Shown: piece after piece, positions 1 through 12,700 of the stretch | Layout of the letters: each line of letters opens with the position of its first letter | How positions within the stretch are numbered: the first letter of the stretch is position 1 | Translations under genes and position numbers: made by a program | Assembly: GCA_963922205.1 (NCBI GenBank) | Contig: CAWUHX010000412.1 | Location: 62,001-126,000, forward strand | Length of the DNA stretch: 64,000 nucleotides | Direction: 5' to 3' | Origin: Romanomermis culicivorax | Lineage: Eukaryota; Nematoda; Enoplea; Mermithida; Mermithidae | The notes under the pieces: model-generated | The model's database searches: none | What the model saw: the letters and a program-made list of their open reading frames with translations, nothing else | What the model was told of the DNA's origin: nothing

Positions 1-73
1 ATCAAGCAGCATAGGCTGGGTGGGCAATGAAGTTCAATCCTTGCTGTTGCGTAACATAGAAAAGCTACAGTAA
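1..73 (+). CDS. Possible 3' end of an upstream gene's last exon
   Basis: Reading from base 2 gives 23 codons then TAA at 71-73, with peptide SSSIGWVGNEVQSLLLRNIE followed by KLQ. The stretch has mixed base composition, unlike the AT-rich DNA after it, and ends in a stop followed by AT-rich sequence resembling a 3' UTR. A possible AATAAA lies near 520. The segment is too short to name a family and the upstream part is outside the window, so it may be chance. Confidence 0.3.
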   Translation, partial: SSSIGWVGNEVQSLLLRNIEKLQ

Positions 74-734
74 ACTTTAGAAGAAATAATTATTTTTTCC
101 CCATTTATTTCTACTACATTTTATGTACTTTAATTATAAGCAACTTTCAAGCTTAATTAAATCCTAAAATCCATGGTTTCAAGAAAGAGAAAAAATAATG
201 AAGAGTAAATTACAAAGCGCTCTTGGCAGCATAGAAGATTCTCCGGAGAAACGTCAAAATGCCCTTTTTTGGAAAAAAATTGCGAAAGCGTTCCTGCGTG
301 TATAAGATTCATTAGCCTGAAAAATATGCAAATTTGTCCACACATGCTATATCCAATCAAACTAACACACATTTTTTCCAGCTTGATTGACATCCAAGCA
401 TTTGAAAATAGGGAAAAAAGGGAGGAAAATTGTCCTCTCAGCTGGCTAAAGATCAAAAATGCGAAAGTAACGCGTTGTGCGCTTTTTCCCGACAACGAAG
501 AAAGTATTAGATGAAAAATTAATAAACTTGAAGAAGAGTAGAAGAATACCTAATTACCCTATGCTAATTAAACTACATGAAAATCGATTTCGGAAAATTA
601 GAATCATTGATAAAGATTATGACGTCATAGAGAAGAAGAAATGTAACTAATTAACATATATGTTAGTTTATTTTTGTAATATTTGTTATATGTATGTCGG
701 AAAGGTCGAGGTCGAATTTTAGCCATTGAAGCTT
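74..734. other. Intergenic, no gene recognised
   Basis: Two overlapping short open frames on opposite strands (157-495 and 269-514) show no domain or codon pattern that I trust. The stretch includes a perfect palindrome TTCTCCGGAGAA near 240 and a palindromic core AACATATATGTT near 653. I see no convincing coding sequence. Confidence 0.5.
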
Positions 735-890
735 CAGCATACTTTCCACACCCCCCTCCGTATCACCCTGCGCACTTGACAAAAATTTGGATCATATTAC
801 ATCATTGACCATACTTTCTACACCCCTGTACCGCCCCCTTGTTATAGGAATTTGGATCATCAGCTATACTTTGTACACTCCCTGTATGGG
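735..890 (+). repeat. Short diverged tandem repeat, about 3 units
   Basis: Three imperfect units share CATACTTT..ACAC with C-rich sequence after it and AATTTGGATCAT at the end (near 738, 808 and 863). The block leads directly into the ATGTTATAACAT array. Confidence 0.5.
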
Positions 891-3480
891 CCTGTATAAC
901 TACTAACATACTCACAAGTTATACCATTGTCCTATGTTATAACATGGTCCTGCGTTATTACTTAGACCTATGTTATAAGATGGTCCTATGTTATTACATA
1001 GACCTATGTTATAACATGGTCCTATGTTATTACATAGAGCTTTGTTATAACATGGTCCTTTGTTATTACGTAGAGCCTTGTTATAACATGGTCCTATGTT
1101 ATTACATAGACCTATGTTATAACATGGTCCTATGTTTAAACATAGACCCATGTTATAACATGGTCCTACCTTATTACATAGAGCTATGTTATAACATGAT
1201 CCTATGTTATAACATTGTCCTATATTATAACATTGTCCTATGTTATAACATTGTCATGTGTTATAACCTTGTCCTATGTTATAACAATGTCCTATGCTAT
1301 AACATTGTCTTGTATTACAACATGGTCCTATGTCAAAACATCGTTCTATGTTATAACATTATGCTACAATATTCTCCTGTGTTACAACATGATCCTATGT
1401 TATAACATTGTCCTATATTATAACATGATCCTATGTTACAACATGCACAATTTTCGTTTTCATTTCTGTACATGTTATAGAATAGTGATATGTTATAACA
1501 TAGTCGTGTTATAACATACAACAAATTTTTTGTATTTCTCGACATGTTATACCACATAGTAAAACATAGTCCTATAATATAACATTATGCTATGTTATAA
1601 CATACAAATTTTTCTTTCCATTTTTTGAAATGTAGTAACATACTCACATTTTATGATATAGTCCTGTTATATGACATAACATGTTTTTTCATTTTGTATT
1701 ATGTTATAACATACTGACATGTTAAAACATAGTCCTGTAATATAACTTAGTCCTACGTTATAACATAGAAAATTTTTCTTTCATTTTTCGACACATTATA
1801 ACATACTTACATGTTATAACATAGTCCTGTTACAACAAAGAACAAATTTTTTTGAAATTTTTTCACATATTATAGCATAGTGACATGTTAAAACATAGTG
1901 CTATAACATAACATAGTCCTATGTTATGAGATACAAATTTTTTTTCATTTTTCAACATGTAATACTATACTCACATTTTACAATGTAGTCCTGTTATAAC
2001 ACGCAACTTTTTTTAAAATTTTTGGATATGTTATAACATACTGACATGTTATAACATAGTCATGTAATACAACATACTCCTATGTTATAGCATGGAATTT
2101 TTCTTCCGACATGTTATAACCTAGTCCTGTTACAACACGGAAAATTTTTTTTTCAATTTTCGGACATGTTATAACATACTGACGTGTTAAAACATAGTCC
2201 TGTAATATACCATAGACCTATGTTATAACATAGAAAATTTCTCTTTACTTTTCCACACGTTATAACATAGTGATACGTTATGACGTAGACCTATAACAAA
2301 CAACACAATTTTTTTTTTAATTTCTGCACATGTTATAACATATTGACATGTTAAAACATAGTCCTGTATTATAACATAGTCCTATGTTATAGCATAGAAA
2401 TTTTTTTTTTCATTTTTTGACATGTTATAACATACTGACATGTTATGACATGGCTCTCTTACAACACAAAATTTTTTTTTTATTTTTGGACATGTTATAA
2501 CATACTGACGTGTTAAAACATAGTCCTGTAATATACCATAGACCTATGTTATAACATAGAAAATTTCTCTTTACTTTTCCACACGTTATAACATAGTGAT
2601 ACGTTATGACGTAGACCTATAACAAACAACACAATTTTTTTTTGTTTCTGCACATGTTATAACATATTGACATGTTAAAACATAGTCCTGTAATATAACA
2701 TAGTCCTATGTTATAACATAGAAATTTTTTTTTTCATTTTTTGACATGTTATAACATACTGACATGTTATGACATGGCTCTCTTACAACACAAATTTTTT
2801 TTTTGGACATGTTATGACATACTGACATATTAAAACATAGTCCTGTAATGTAACATAGTCCTATGTTATAATGTACCATTTTTTCCACTTTTCGACATGT
2901 TAAAACATATTGACACGTTATAACATAGTCCTGTTATAATACACAACAAATATTTTTTTCATTTTTCAACATGTTATAACACAGCGACATATTAAAACAT
3001 AGCTCTGTAGTATAAAATAGTCCTATGTTATAACATACAAAAATTTTTTTTCATCCTTTCTACATGTTATAACATACTCACATGTTGAAACATAACCCTA
3101 TAATATAAGATAGTACTATGTTATAACATACAAGAAATTTTTTTCATTTTTCGACACGTTATAACGTAGTGCTATGTTATAACATGGTTCCATGTTATGA
3201 CATACTATAAAATTTTTTCTCTATTTTGCGACTACTGTGATGTCGTAACATGAGGTATATTATAATTTGGTATGTGTTATAAGATAAGGTATTGTATAAC
3301 ACAGTATATGCTATAACATAGGGCATGTTATAACACAAGGCATGTTATAACATGGCATGATGGTATAACAAGAGGTGGGTTAGAACATGAGCAGCTATAT
3401 TATAACACTATGTATGTTATAACATGGGAGGTAATGCTATTATATGAGCCGTTTAATAACATAATATATGTTATAACATG
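890..3480. repeat. Array of the palindrome ATGTTATAACAT, 2.6 kb
   Basis: The 12-bp perfect palindrome ATGTTATAACAT and one-mismatch variants recur dozens of times. Unit length changes along the array: about 36 bp near 940-1190 (ATGTTATAACATGGTCCT plus a diverged half), about 18-20 bp near 1200-1440, then longer units separated by T-rich spacers up to about 3200. A larger internal duplication is visible: about 2163-2490 is repeated at about 2495-2820, offset 332 bp. Open frames here (YNMVLCYY-type peptides) follow from the repeat and are not genes. A lone copy of the palindrome reappears at 62770. Confidence 0.9.
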
Positions 3481-3685
3481 CGTATGCTTTTGAATTCGAT
3501 ATTTTTGTCGTTTTCGATAACTAACATGCATGTTATTATTGGTGATCAGTTTTGCACGCATGTGACACTGATTACTGTAGGAAAATCGTCGCGCGGATTT
3601 TCCCATCAATTTAGTCATTTTTTCGCTGGTTTTTCCCCCCCTATGTGTTGTATATAAAAACGTTCGCCGAAAAACGCCGAGCGTT
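3481..3685 (+). promoter_or_regulatory. Putative tir-1 promoter and 5' UTR with TATA box
   Basis: Between the palindrome array and the first ATG lies about 200 bp of non-repetitive sequence. TATATAAAA at 3651-3659 is 27 bp before the ATG at 3686, so transcription would start very close to the ATG. A TACTGTAG element sits at 3573-3580, and its TAG is also the in-frame stop that bounds the open frame upstream. Nematode mRNAs are often trans-spliced, which would hide the true 5' end. The call rests on position and motif only. Confidence 0.4.
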
Positions 3686-3730
3686 ATGAAACGCGTAAAT
3701 CGTAAAAAATTGAGCGACAAATCGAGAAAA
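3686..3730 (+). CDS. tir-1: tir-1 exon 1 (candidate start exon)
   Basis: ATG at 3686 opens [15 protein letters not shown] and ends at an excellent donor, A|GTGAGT, in phase 0, which fits exon 2. The frame is open upstream to a stop at 3578-3580 but has no earlier ATG. The sequence TAAATCGTAAAAAATTGAGC resembles the first bases of exon 3 (TAAATCGTAAAAAAGATAGC), so this may be a copy of that exon start. An alternative upstream exon outside this reading cannot be excluded. Confidence 0.5.
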
Positions 3731-6700
3731 GTGAGTTTTTTGCGGGTTAAATATTCTAAATTTTCCGTCGACGAGAGGTTCGATGAGTTTGTGGGTGGGG
3801 GGGGGGGGTAGTAAACCCTGAATTTTTGTGGTCATGGGGGGGTAAACCCTGAGTTTTGAGGTTGGGGTCTCAAAATTGAGCTACCGGGTCGAAAACCCTG
3901 AAAAAAATGGAGAAAATTTCGAAAATTTTCCCAAAAAAGTTACTTTTTTCCCAATTTTTCCGATTTTTTTTTGAGGGGGGGGGGGTCGGACATTTTGGTA
4001 TAGGGTTCCACCAAGTTGAGGGGGGGGGGGGTCCTGATCTAATTTTCGTGTTTTTTTTCAAGAATATAATTATCCAAGAATTGAATCAAGAAAGCGTCGA
4101 AATTTGCCGCCAACAGCAACGTCGACGTTCGAGCGGCGGCGACGATTCGCAAAAAACGCCGTCGTCGACGTCGCCGTTCGAATCTTCTTACGATTCGAGT
4201 TTAGTAACGATTTGTACGCCAAATGCGGCATTATTTCATCATCAAAAATATCGAAAATCGGCTTCGATTGATATTAGACGAGCTGATCAACAGGAAATTT
4301 TAGGGCAAAACGTCGACGTTAAAACGTCGACGTCGACGTCGACGGATTTTTCGCTACAAAATTTTCCGCCGTCCACATCTTTAATAGAAGCGGCGGAAAA
4401 TTGTAAGCGTTTTTTTTTTGGTTTTTAAGCGCTAAATTTTTAAATTTTTGGCGTTTTTTACGTCAGAAATTCAATTTTTCTAGCTGAAAAATAGAAATTT
4501 TCAGCGAAACAAGAAAAATTTTGCACCGGAAAATTTGAATTTTCTCTTGAAAATTTAGAATTCCGCAAGAATTTGTCAATTTTTAGCGTTAAAAATTCTA
4601 ATTCTCAACAATTTTTTACTCCAAAAGTTCAATTTTTCTAGCGAAAAATCTAAATTTTGAGCCAAAAAATCTTAAATTTTTGATCGAAAATATGCATTTT
4701 ATTTTCGAAATTTCGAATTCTCGAGCGTAGAAAATTCAAATTTTCGACATCATCGTTCGCAAAATAGAATTTTTCCATGCAAAAATTGAGCAAAAAATAA
4801 TCCCATTTTCTATTGCAAATTCAGAATTCTCCTGTAATTTTCGAATTCTGAGGTCAAAAATATAAGTTTTTGTGATTTTTCACCCAAAAAATTCAATTTT
4901 TCGTATATCCAAAACTCCTAAAACTGAATTTTTCCAGCGAAAAATTGAACTTTTGACAAAAAAATTATTTCAATTCAAAATTCAAATTTTCTCTCAGAAA
5001 TTTACAATTCTCCAACGATTCCTGAATTTTGAGGATTTAAAATTCGAATTTTTGACATTTTTCACCCCAAATATCAAATTTTCGCCTGAAAACTAAAAAT
5101 TTGGAGTAAATAAATGCACAATTTTTTATTCAAATTTGGAATTTTCTCTCAAAAATTTAGAATTCTGAACATCGAAAAATCCAAATTTTTGACTTTTTAG
5201 TCGAAAAATTTATTTTTTCCTGAAAATTTAATTTCTCTTGCGAAAAAATCAAAATTTTGAGCAAAAAAAAGAGTAAAATTTTCCGCTGAAAAATCAAATT
5301 TTCCTGGAAAATATAGAATTCTTCAAAAAAATTTCGAGTTCTGAGCATAAAAAATTCACTTTTTTAACATTTTCCACCCATTTACCACGAAAATCAACCA
5401 ATTTTTTTGTAAAAATTTTGTTTTTTCTACTAAAATTGCTAATTTTTTTGTAAAAATCCGTTTTTTTCAATTAAAATTTTGCCCATTTTTTGAAAAAAGT
5501 TTCAATTTTTGAACTGAAATTTTTCAATTTTTTGTAGAAATTTCACTTTTCGACTATGATTTTCAATTTTTTTTTTATTTCTCAACGAAAGCTTCGTAAT
5601 TTTCTTCGATAATTTGCCAATTTTTTAAAAAAAAAATTTCATTTTTCGACCAAAATTTTCAATCGTTTTGATTTTTCAAGCGAAATTTTGTAATTTTTCC
5701 AACCAAAATTTCATTTTTCAAAGCGTAAATTTGCCAATTTTATCAAAAAAATTTCATTTTTCGACTATGATTTTCAATTTTTTTTGATTTTCCAACGCAA
5801 GTTTTGCAAAAAATTTCGTTTTTTTCCAATAAAATTGTGAAAATTCGACTAAATCTTCGCAATTTTCTTGATTTTGCGACTAAAGTTTTTCAGTTTTTTT
5901 TTGTAGAATATTCATTTTTTCGGCTAAAATAAAAGAAAAATCGAATTTTTCAGCCAAATTTTTGTAACTTTTTTGTAAAAATTTTATCTTTCCGGCTAGA
6001 ATTTGCCAATTTTTTGCAAAAATTTTAATTTTTCAAGTGAAATTTTCAGATTTTGTTGATTTTTCATCTAGGATTTTGCACTTTTTTTACGGAAATTTCA
6101 TTTTTTCGATCGAAATTTGCCAACCTTTATGTAAAAAATGTTTAATTTTTCGGCAAAAATTTAGCTATTTTGTTGTTTTTTCAACTGAAATTCTTCAAAT
6201 TTTTTTCGTATAAATTTAATTTTACGACCAAAATTTTGTCATTTTGTTGATTTTTCAACGAAAATTTTGTATTTTTCGCAAAAATATCATTCAAAAATTT
6301 AGCAATTTTGTTGTAAAAATTTCTCTTTTTTCGACTGAAATTTCCAAATTTTATCGAAAAAATTGAATTTTTCAACTAAAATTCTGCAATTTTTGATGAA
6401 AATTTCATTTTTCCGATTAAAATTTCCTAATTTTCTAGTCGAAATTTTAAAACATTTTCAAAAAATGTTTTTTTTTCAACTAAAATTTTGAAATTTTGTT
6501 GATTTTTCAGTTAAAATTTAGTATTTATTTAAATGGATTTCATTTTTTCGCCTCAAATTTTTAAATTTTCTGGTAAAAGTCTATTTTTCCGACTAAAATT
6601 TTGCGATTTTATTTATTTTTCAAGGAAAATTTTGCATTTTTTTTATAAAAATGCTTATTTTTGAACAAAAATTTTGCAATTTTTCAACTAACATTCTGTA

Positions 6701-9700
6701 AGTTTTTTGTAATGATTCAATTTTTCCCGCTAAAATTTGCCAAATTTTTTGTATAAATTTTAATTTTCGAGTGAAATTTTGCAAATTTTGTTACCAGAAT
6801 TTTGAGTTTTTTTTTTTAATGCAATTTTTCCGACTAAAATTTTGCGATTTTGTTTATTTTTCAAGGAAATTTTTGCATTTTTTTGTAAAAATGTTTATTT
6901 TTGAACAAAAATTTTGCAATTTTTCAACTAACATTTTGCCAGTTTTTTGTAATGATTCAATTTTTCCCGCTAAAATTGCCAAATTTTTTGTAGAAATTTT
7001 ATTTTTCGAGTGAAATTTTGCAAATTTTGTTGATTTTTCAACCAGAATTTTGAGTTTTTTTTGGAAAAAAATGCAATTTTTCCGCCTAAAATTTTGTGAT
7101 TTTGTCAATTTTTCAAGCTAAAATTTCGCAATTTTTCGTAAAAAATTAATTTTTCCCCCTAAAGTTTGCCAAATTTTTTGTAAAAATTTCATTTTTTCAA
7201 CCAAAATTTTCAAATTTTTTTTTTAATTTTCAATTTTTCAACTGGAATTCGCCATTTTTTTTTGTAGAATTTCCAATTTTTCAATTAAAAGTTTGCAATT
7301 TTGTCAATTTTTTTAATTAAAATCTTGCAATTTTGTTAATTTTTCAACAAAAATTTTGTGATTTTTTTTTGTTGTAAAAACTTGTCTTTTTTAACTAAAA
7401 TTTGCCCATTTTTCTGTAGAAATTTCATTTTTCGACTAAAATTTGCCAAATATTTTTGCAAAAATTTCAATTTTTCAAGTGAAATTTTCAGATTTTGTTG
7501 ATTTTTCATCTAGAATTTTGCACTTTTTTTATGGAAATTTCATTTTTTCGATCAAAATTTGCCAACCTTTATGTAAAAAATGTTAATTTTTCGGCAAAAA
7601 TTTAGCTATTTTGTTGTTTTTTCAACTGAAATTCTTCAAATTTTTTTCGTATAAATTTAATTTTACGACCAAAATTTTGTCATTTTGTTGATTTTTCAAC
7701 GAAAATTTTGTATTTTTCGCAAAAATATCATTCTAAAATTTAGCAATTTTGTTGTAAAAATTTCTCTTTTTTCGACTGAAATTTGCAAATTTTATCGAAA
7801 AAATTGAATTTTTCAACTAAAATTCTGCAATTTTTGATGAAAATTTCATTTTTCCGATTGAAATTTCCTAATTTTATAGTCGAAGTTTTGGAACATTTTC
7901 AAAAAAAAAATTTTTTTTTCAACTAAAATTTTGCAATTTTGTTGATTTTTCAGTTAAAATTTAGTATTTATTTGTAAGGATTTCATTTTTTCGCCCGAAA
8001 TTTTTAAAATTTCTGGTAAAAGTTTATTTTTCCGACTAAAATTTTGCGATTTTGTTTATTTTTCAAGGAACATTTTGCATTTTTTTTTTGTAAAAATGTT
8101 TATTTTTGAACAAAAATTTTGCATTTTTTCAACTAACATTTTGCAAGTTTTTCGTAATGATTCAATTTTTCCCGCTAAAATTTGCCAAATTTTTTGTAGA
8201 AATTTTATTTTTCGAGTGAAATTTTGCAAATTTTGTTGATTTTTCAACCAGAATTTTGAGTTGTTTTTTTTTAAATGCAATTTTTCCGACTAAAATTTTG
8301 CGATTTTGTTTATTTTTCAAGGAAAATTTTGCATTTTTTTTTGTAAAAATGTTTATTTTTGAACAAAAATTTTGCAATTTTTCAACTAACATTTTGCAAG
8401 TTTTTTGCAATGATTCAATTTTTTCCGCTAAAATTTGCCAAATTTTTTATGGAAATTTTATTTTTCGAGTGAAATTTTGCAAATTTTGTTGATTTTTCAA
8501 CCAGAATTTTGAGGTTTTTTTGTTGAAAAAATGCAATTTTTCCGCCTAAAATTTTGTCATTTTGTTAATTTTTCAAGCTAAAATTTCGCAATTTTTCGTA
8601 AAAATTCAATTTTTCCACTAAAGTTTGCCAAATTTTTTGTAAAAATTTCATTTTTTTAACCAAAATTTTCAAATTTTTTTTTAATTTTTAATTTTTCAAC
8701 TGAAATTCGCCAATTTTTTTTTGTAGAATTTTCAATTTTTCAATTAAAAGTTTGCAATTTTGTCAATTTTTTTAATTAAAATCTTGCAATTTTGTTAATT
8801 TTTCAACAAAAGTTTTGTGATTTTTTTTGTAATGATTCAATTTTTTCCGTTAAAATTTGCCAAATTTTTTGTGGAAACTTTATTTTTCGAGTGAAATTTT
8901 CCAAATTTTGTTGATTTTTCAACCAGAATTTGAGTTTTTTTTTTTGAAAAAATGCAATTTTTCCGACTAAAATTTTGTGATTTTGTCAATTTTTCAAGCT
9001 AAAATTTCGCAATTTTTCGTAAAAATTTAATTTTTTCCCCTAAAGTTTGCCAAATTTTTTGTAAAAATTTCATTTTTTTAACCAAAATTTTCAAATTTTT
9101 TTTTAATTTTTAATTTTTCAACTGAAATTTTCCAATTTTTTTTTGTAGAATTTTAAATTTTTCAATAAAAAAATTGCAATTTTGTCAATTTTTTAATTAA
9201 AATCTTGCAATTTTGTTAATTTTTCAACAAAAATTTTGATTTTTTTTGTAAAAATTTGTTGTCTTTTTTAACTAAAATTTGCCCATTTTTCTGTAGAAAT
9301 TTCATTTTTCGATTAAAATTTTGAAATTTTTTTTTTTATAAAAATTTAATTACCTTCAAATTTTAAATTTTAAAATTTTTTTCTTCTTTTTTTTCAGTAA
9401 ATCGTAAAAAAGATAGCGACGGAAGTACAACGGCGACGTCGCACGTCCAATCGTCGGGCGATTTGACGTCGTCGTCGTTCAATTCCGCTTTTTTAGATTT
9501 ACATAGGCAAATGTCGAAAACGACGACTACGACGACGCCGCCCGCGTTCGCCGCCGACGTCAAGGAAAATATATTTTTTAACGCGGGCGGCGACGCGACG
9601 ACGACGTCGGCGTCGTCGGCGTCAAATTTTGAAAAAACGTCCACAAAAAATCGTCGTAAAAATACGCGAAAAAATAATTTGGATTCTTCAATTTCCACTA

Positions 9701-12700
9701 TGAATTTAAGTTTTTTATATTCGTCGACGCCGAAAACGGCGGCGTCGATGGATTGGTTCGCAACGACGACGGAACGTTTTATGAACAAAAATGGCTATAA
9801 ACCGCAATTGTCCAAAATCGTCAAATGTATGGACGAAACGCTGGACAATTTGCGACTTGGCGACACGCCAGGTGGGTGAAATTCGACAATTTTAGGAAAT
9901 TTTAGGCGAAAATTCTAATTTTTGAGAAATTTAATCAAATTTGAAATTTAAATTTTTTGGTAAAAATTTCCACTTTTTCTACGAAAATTTTGCAACTTTT
10001 TGTAAAAATTTCAACTTTTCTACGAAAATTTTGCGACTTTTTGTAAAAAAATTCAATCTTTCTACTGAAATTTTATTTTTTTTTGGTAAAAATTTCCACT
10101 TTTCTACGAAAATTTTGCGACTTTTTGTAAAAAATTTCAATCTTCCTACTGAAATTCTACACTTTTTTTGGTAAAAGTTTCCACTTTTCTAGGAAAATTT
10201 TGCAACCTTCTGTAAAAAATTTTAATCTTTCTATAGAAATTTTGCAATTTTTTATAAAAATTTCCATTTTTCCAACTAAAATTTTGCAGTTTTTTGTAAA
10301 AATTTCAATTTTTCTACTGAAATTCTACACTTTTTTTGGTAAAAGTTTCCACTTTTCTACGAAAATTTTGCAACTTTTTGTAAAAAATTTTAATCTTTCT
10401 ACTGAAATTTTGCAATTTTTTATAAAAATTTCCATTTTTCCAACTAAAATTTTGCAGTTTTTTGTAAAAATTTCAATCTTTCTACTGAAATTTTACAATT
10501 TTTTTGGTAAAAATTTCGACTTTTCTAAGGAAATTTTGCAACTTTTTGTAAAAATTTCAATCTTTCTATAGAAATTTTGCAAATTTTTATAAAAATTTCC
10601 ATTTTTCCAACTAAAATTTTGCAGTTTTTTGTAAAAATTTCAATTTTTCTACTGAAATTTTACAATTTTTTTGGTAAAAATTTTGACTTTTCTACGAAAA
10701 TTTTGCAACTTTTTGTAAAAAATTTTAATCTTTCTACTGAAATTTTACATTTTTTTGGTAAAAATTTCCATTTTTCCAACTAAAATTTTGCAGTTTTTTG
10801 TAAAAATTTCCATTTTTCCAACTGAAATTTTGCAGTTTTTTGGTAAAAATTTCCACTTTTCTACGAAAATTTTTCAATATTTTGTAAAAATTTCCATTTT
10901 TCCACTAAAATTTGCAATTTTTCTTGTAAAAATGTTGATTTTTCTACTAAAGTTTTACAATTTTTATTGTATAAAATTCCAGTTTTCCTACTAGAATTTT
11001 GAAATTCTTTTGTAAAAATTTCAATCTTTCTACTGAAACTTTACAAATTTTTCGTAAAAATTCCACTTTTTCTACGAAAATTTTGCAGTTTTTTGTAAAA
11101 CTTTCCATTTTTCCAACTGAAATTTTACAATTTTTTTGGTAAAAATTTCGACTTTTCCAAGGAAATTTTGCAACTTCTTGTAAAAATTTCAATCTTTCTA
11201 CTGAAACTTTACAATTTTTTTTGTAGAAATTCTACTTTTTCCCCCGAAAATTTTGCCAGTTTTTGTAAGAAATTTCAATCTTTTTGCTGAAATTTTGCAA
11301 TTTTCTTGTATAAATTATCATTAAAAAAATTTATGAATAAAAATGGCTATAAACCGCAATTGTCCAAAATTGTCAAATGTATGGACGAAACGTTGGACAA
11401 TTTGCGACTTGGCGATACGCCAGGTGGGTGAAATTCGACAATTTTAGGAAATTTTTGGCGAAAATTCGAATTTTTGAATTTTTAAATTCCAAATTTTTTC
11501 ATCAATTTCTCTCGAAAAATTGAATTTTTTCACGGAAAAATCAAAATTTTGTAATTTTTTGTAAAAATTTCCATTTTTCCAACTAAAATTTTGCAGTTTC
11601 TTGTAAAAATTTCGATTTTCCAACTGAAATTTTGCGAATTTTTTGGTAAAATTTTCCTCTAAGAAAATTTCGCAATTTTTTGTGAAAATTTCAATTTTCG
11701 ACTGAAATTCTCAAACTTTTTGGTAAAAATTTCCACTTTTCTGGGAAAAGTTTGCAACTTTTTTTACAAAATTTTAAATTTTTTTAAATTTTTCGGTAAA
11801 AGTTTTCACTCTTCTAGGAAAATTTTGCAACTTTTTGTAAAAAATTTCAATCTTCCTACTGAAATTTTACCATTTTTTTGGTAAAAATTTCCACTTTTCT
11901 AGGAAAATTTTGCAACTTTTTGTAAAAAATTTCAATCTTTTCATTGAAATTTTACAATTTTTTTGTATAAATTTCAATTTTTTCAACTAAAATTTTGCAA
12001 TCTTTTTTTAAAAATTTTGATTTTTCAACTAAAGTTTTATAACTTCTTTGGAATAAATTTCGATTTTTCTACTGAAATTTTTCAATTTTTTGTGAAAATT
12101 TCCTTTTTTCCACGAAAATTTTGTCATTTGTTAATTTTGAAACTAAAATTTTGCAACTTTTTTGTGAAGATTTCCTTTTTTTCCACTAAAATTTTGCAAC
12201 TTTTTGTATAAAATTCAATCTCTCTATTGAAATTTTACAATTTTTTTGTATGAGTTTCAATTTTTCAACTAAAATTTTGCAGTTTTTTGGTAAAAATTTC
12301 CATTTTTCCAACTAAAATTTTGCAGTTTTTTGCAAAATTTTCATTTTTCCAACCAAAATTTTATAGTTTTTTGTAAAAATTTCAATCTTTCTGCAGAAAT
12401 TTTGCAATTTTTTCTATAAATTTTCATTAAAAAAATTTATGAATAAAAATGGCTATAAACCGCAATTGTCCAAAATTGTCAAATTTATGGACGAAACGTT
12501 GGATAATTTGCGACTTGGCGACACGCCAGGTGGTCAAATTCGCTAATTTTGGGAAATTTTGAGCGAAAATTCGAATTTGAATTCGGAATTTATAATTTTT
12601 ATTTTCCGGCTAAAATTTAGAGTTTAACTGAATTTGGAATTTTAGTTAAATTAATGAAGAAATTTTATTAATTTCTATTTTGATTAAAATTATTCTAAAA

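Noticed and set aside
912-1557. Tyr/Asn/Leu repeat proteins on both strands
   Set aside because: Direct products of the ATGTTATAACAT array, open in several frames and on both strands.
3800-3905. Telomere-like sequence (TAAACCCTGA)
   Set aside because: Only two or three imperfect copies within an intron, no array.
3907-4062. Start of the protein at the ATG at 3907
   Set aside because: The reading crosses long G runs and T-rich tract typical of intron, and a TTTTTTTTCAAG acceptor with matching phase follows at 4062.
9363-9788. A 141-residue minus-strand protein
   Set aside because: Opposite strand of exon 3, whose plus frame has matching splice sites and continues in phase.
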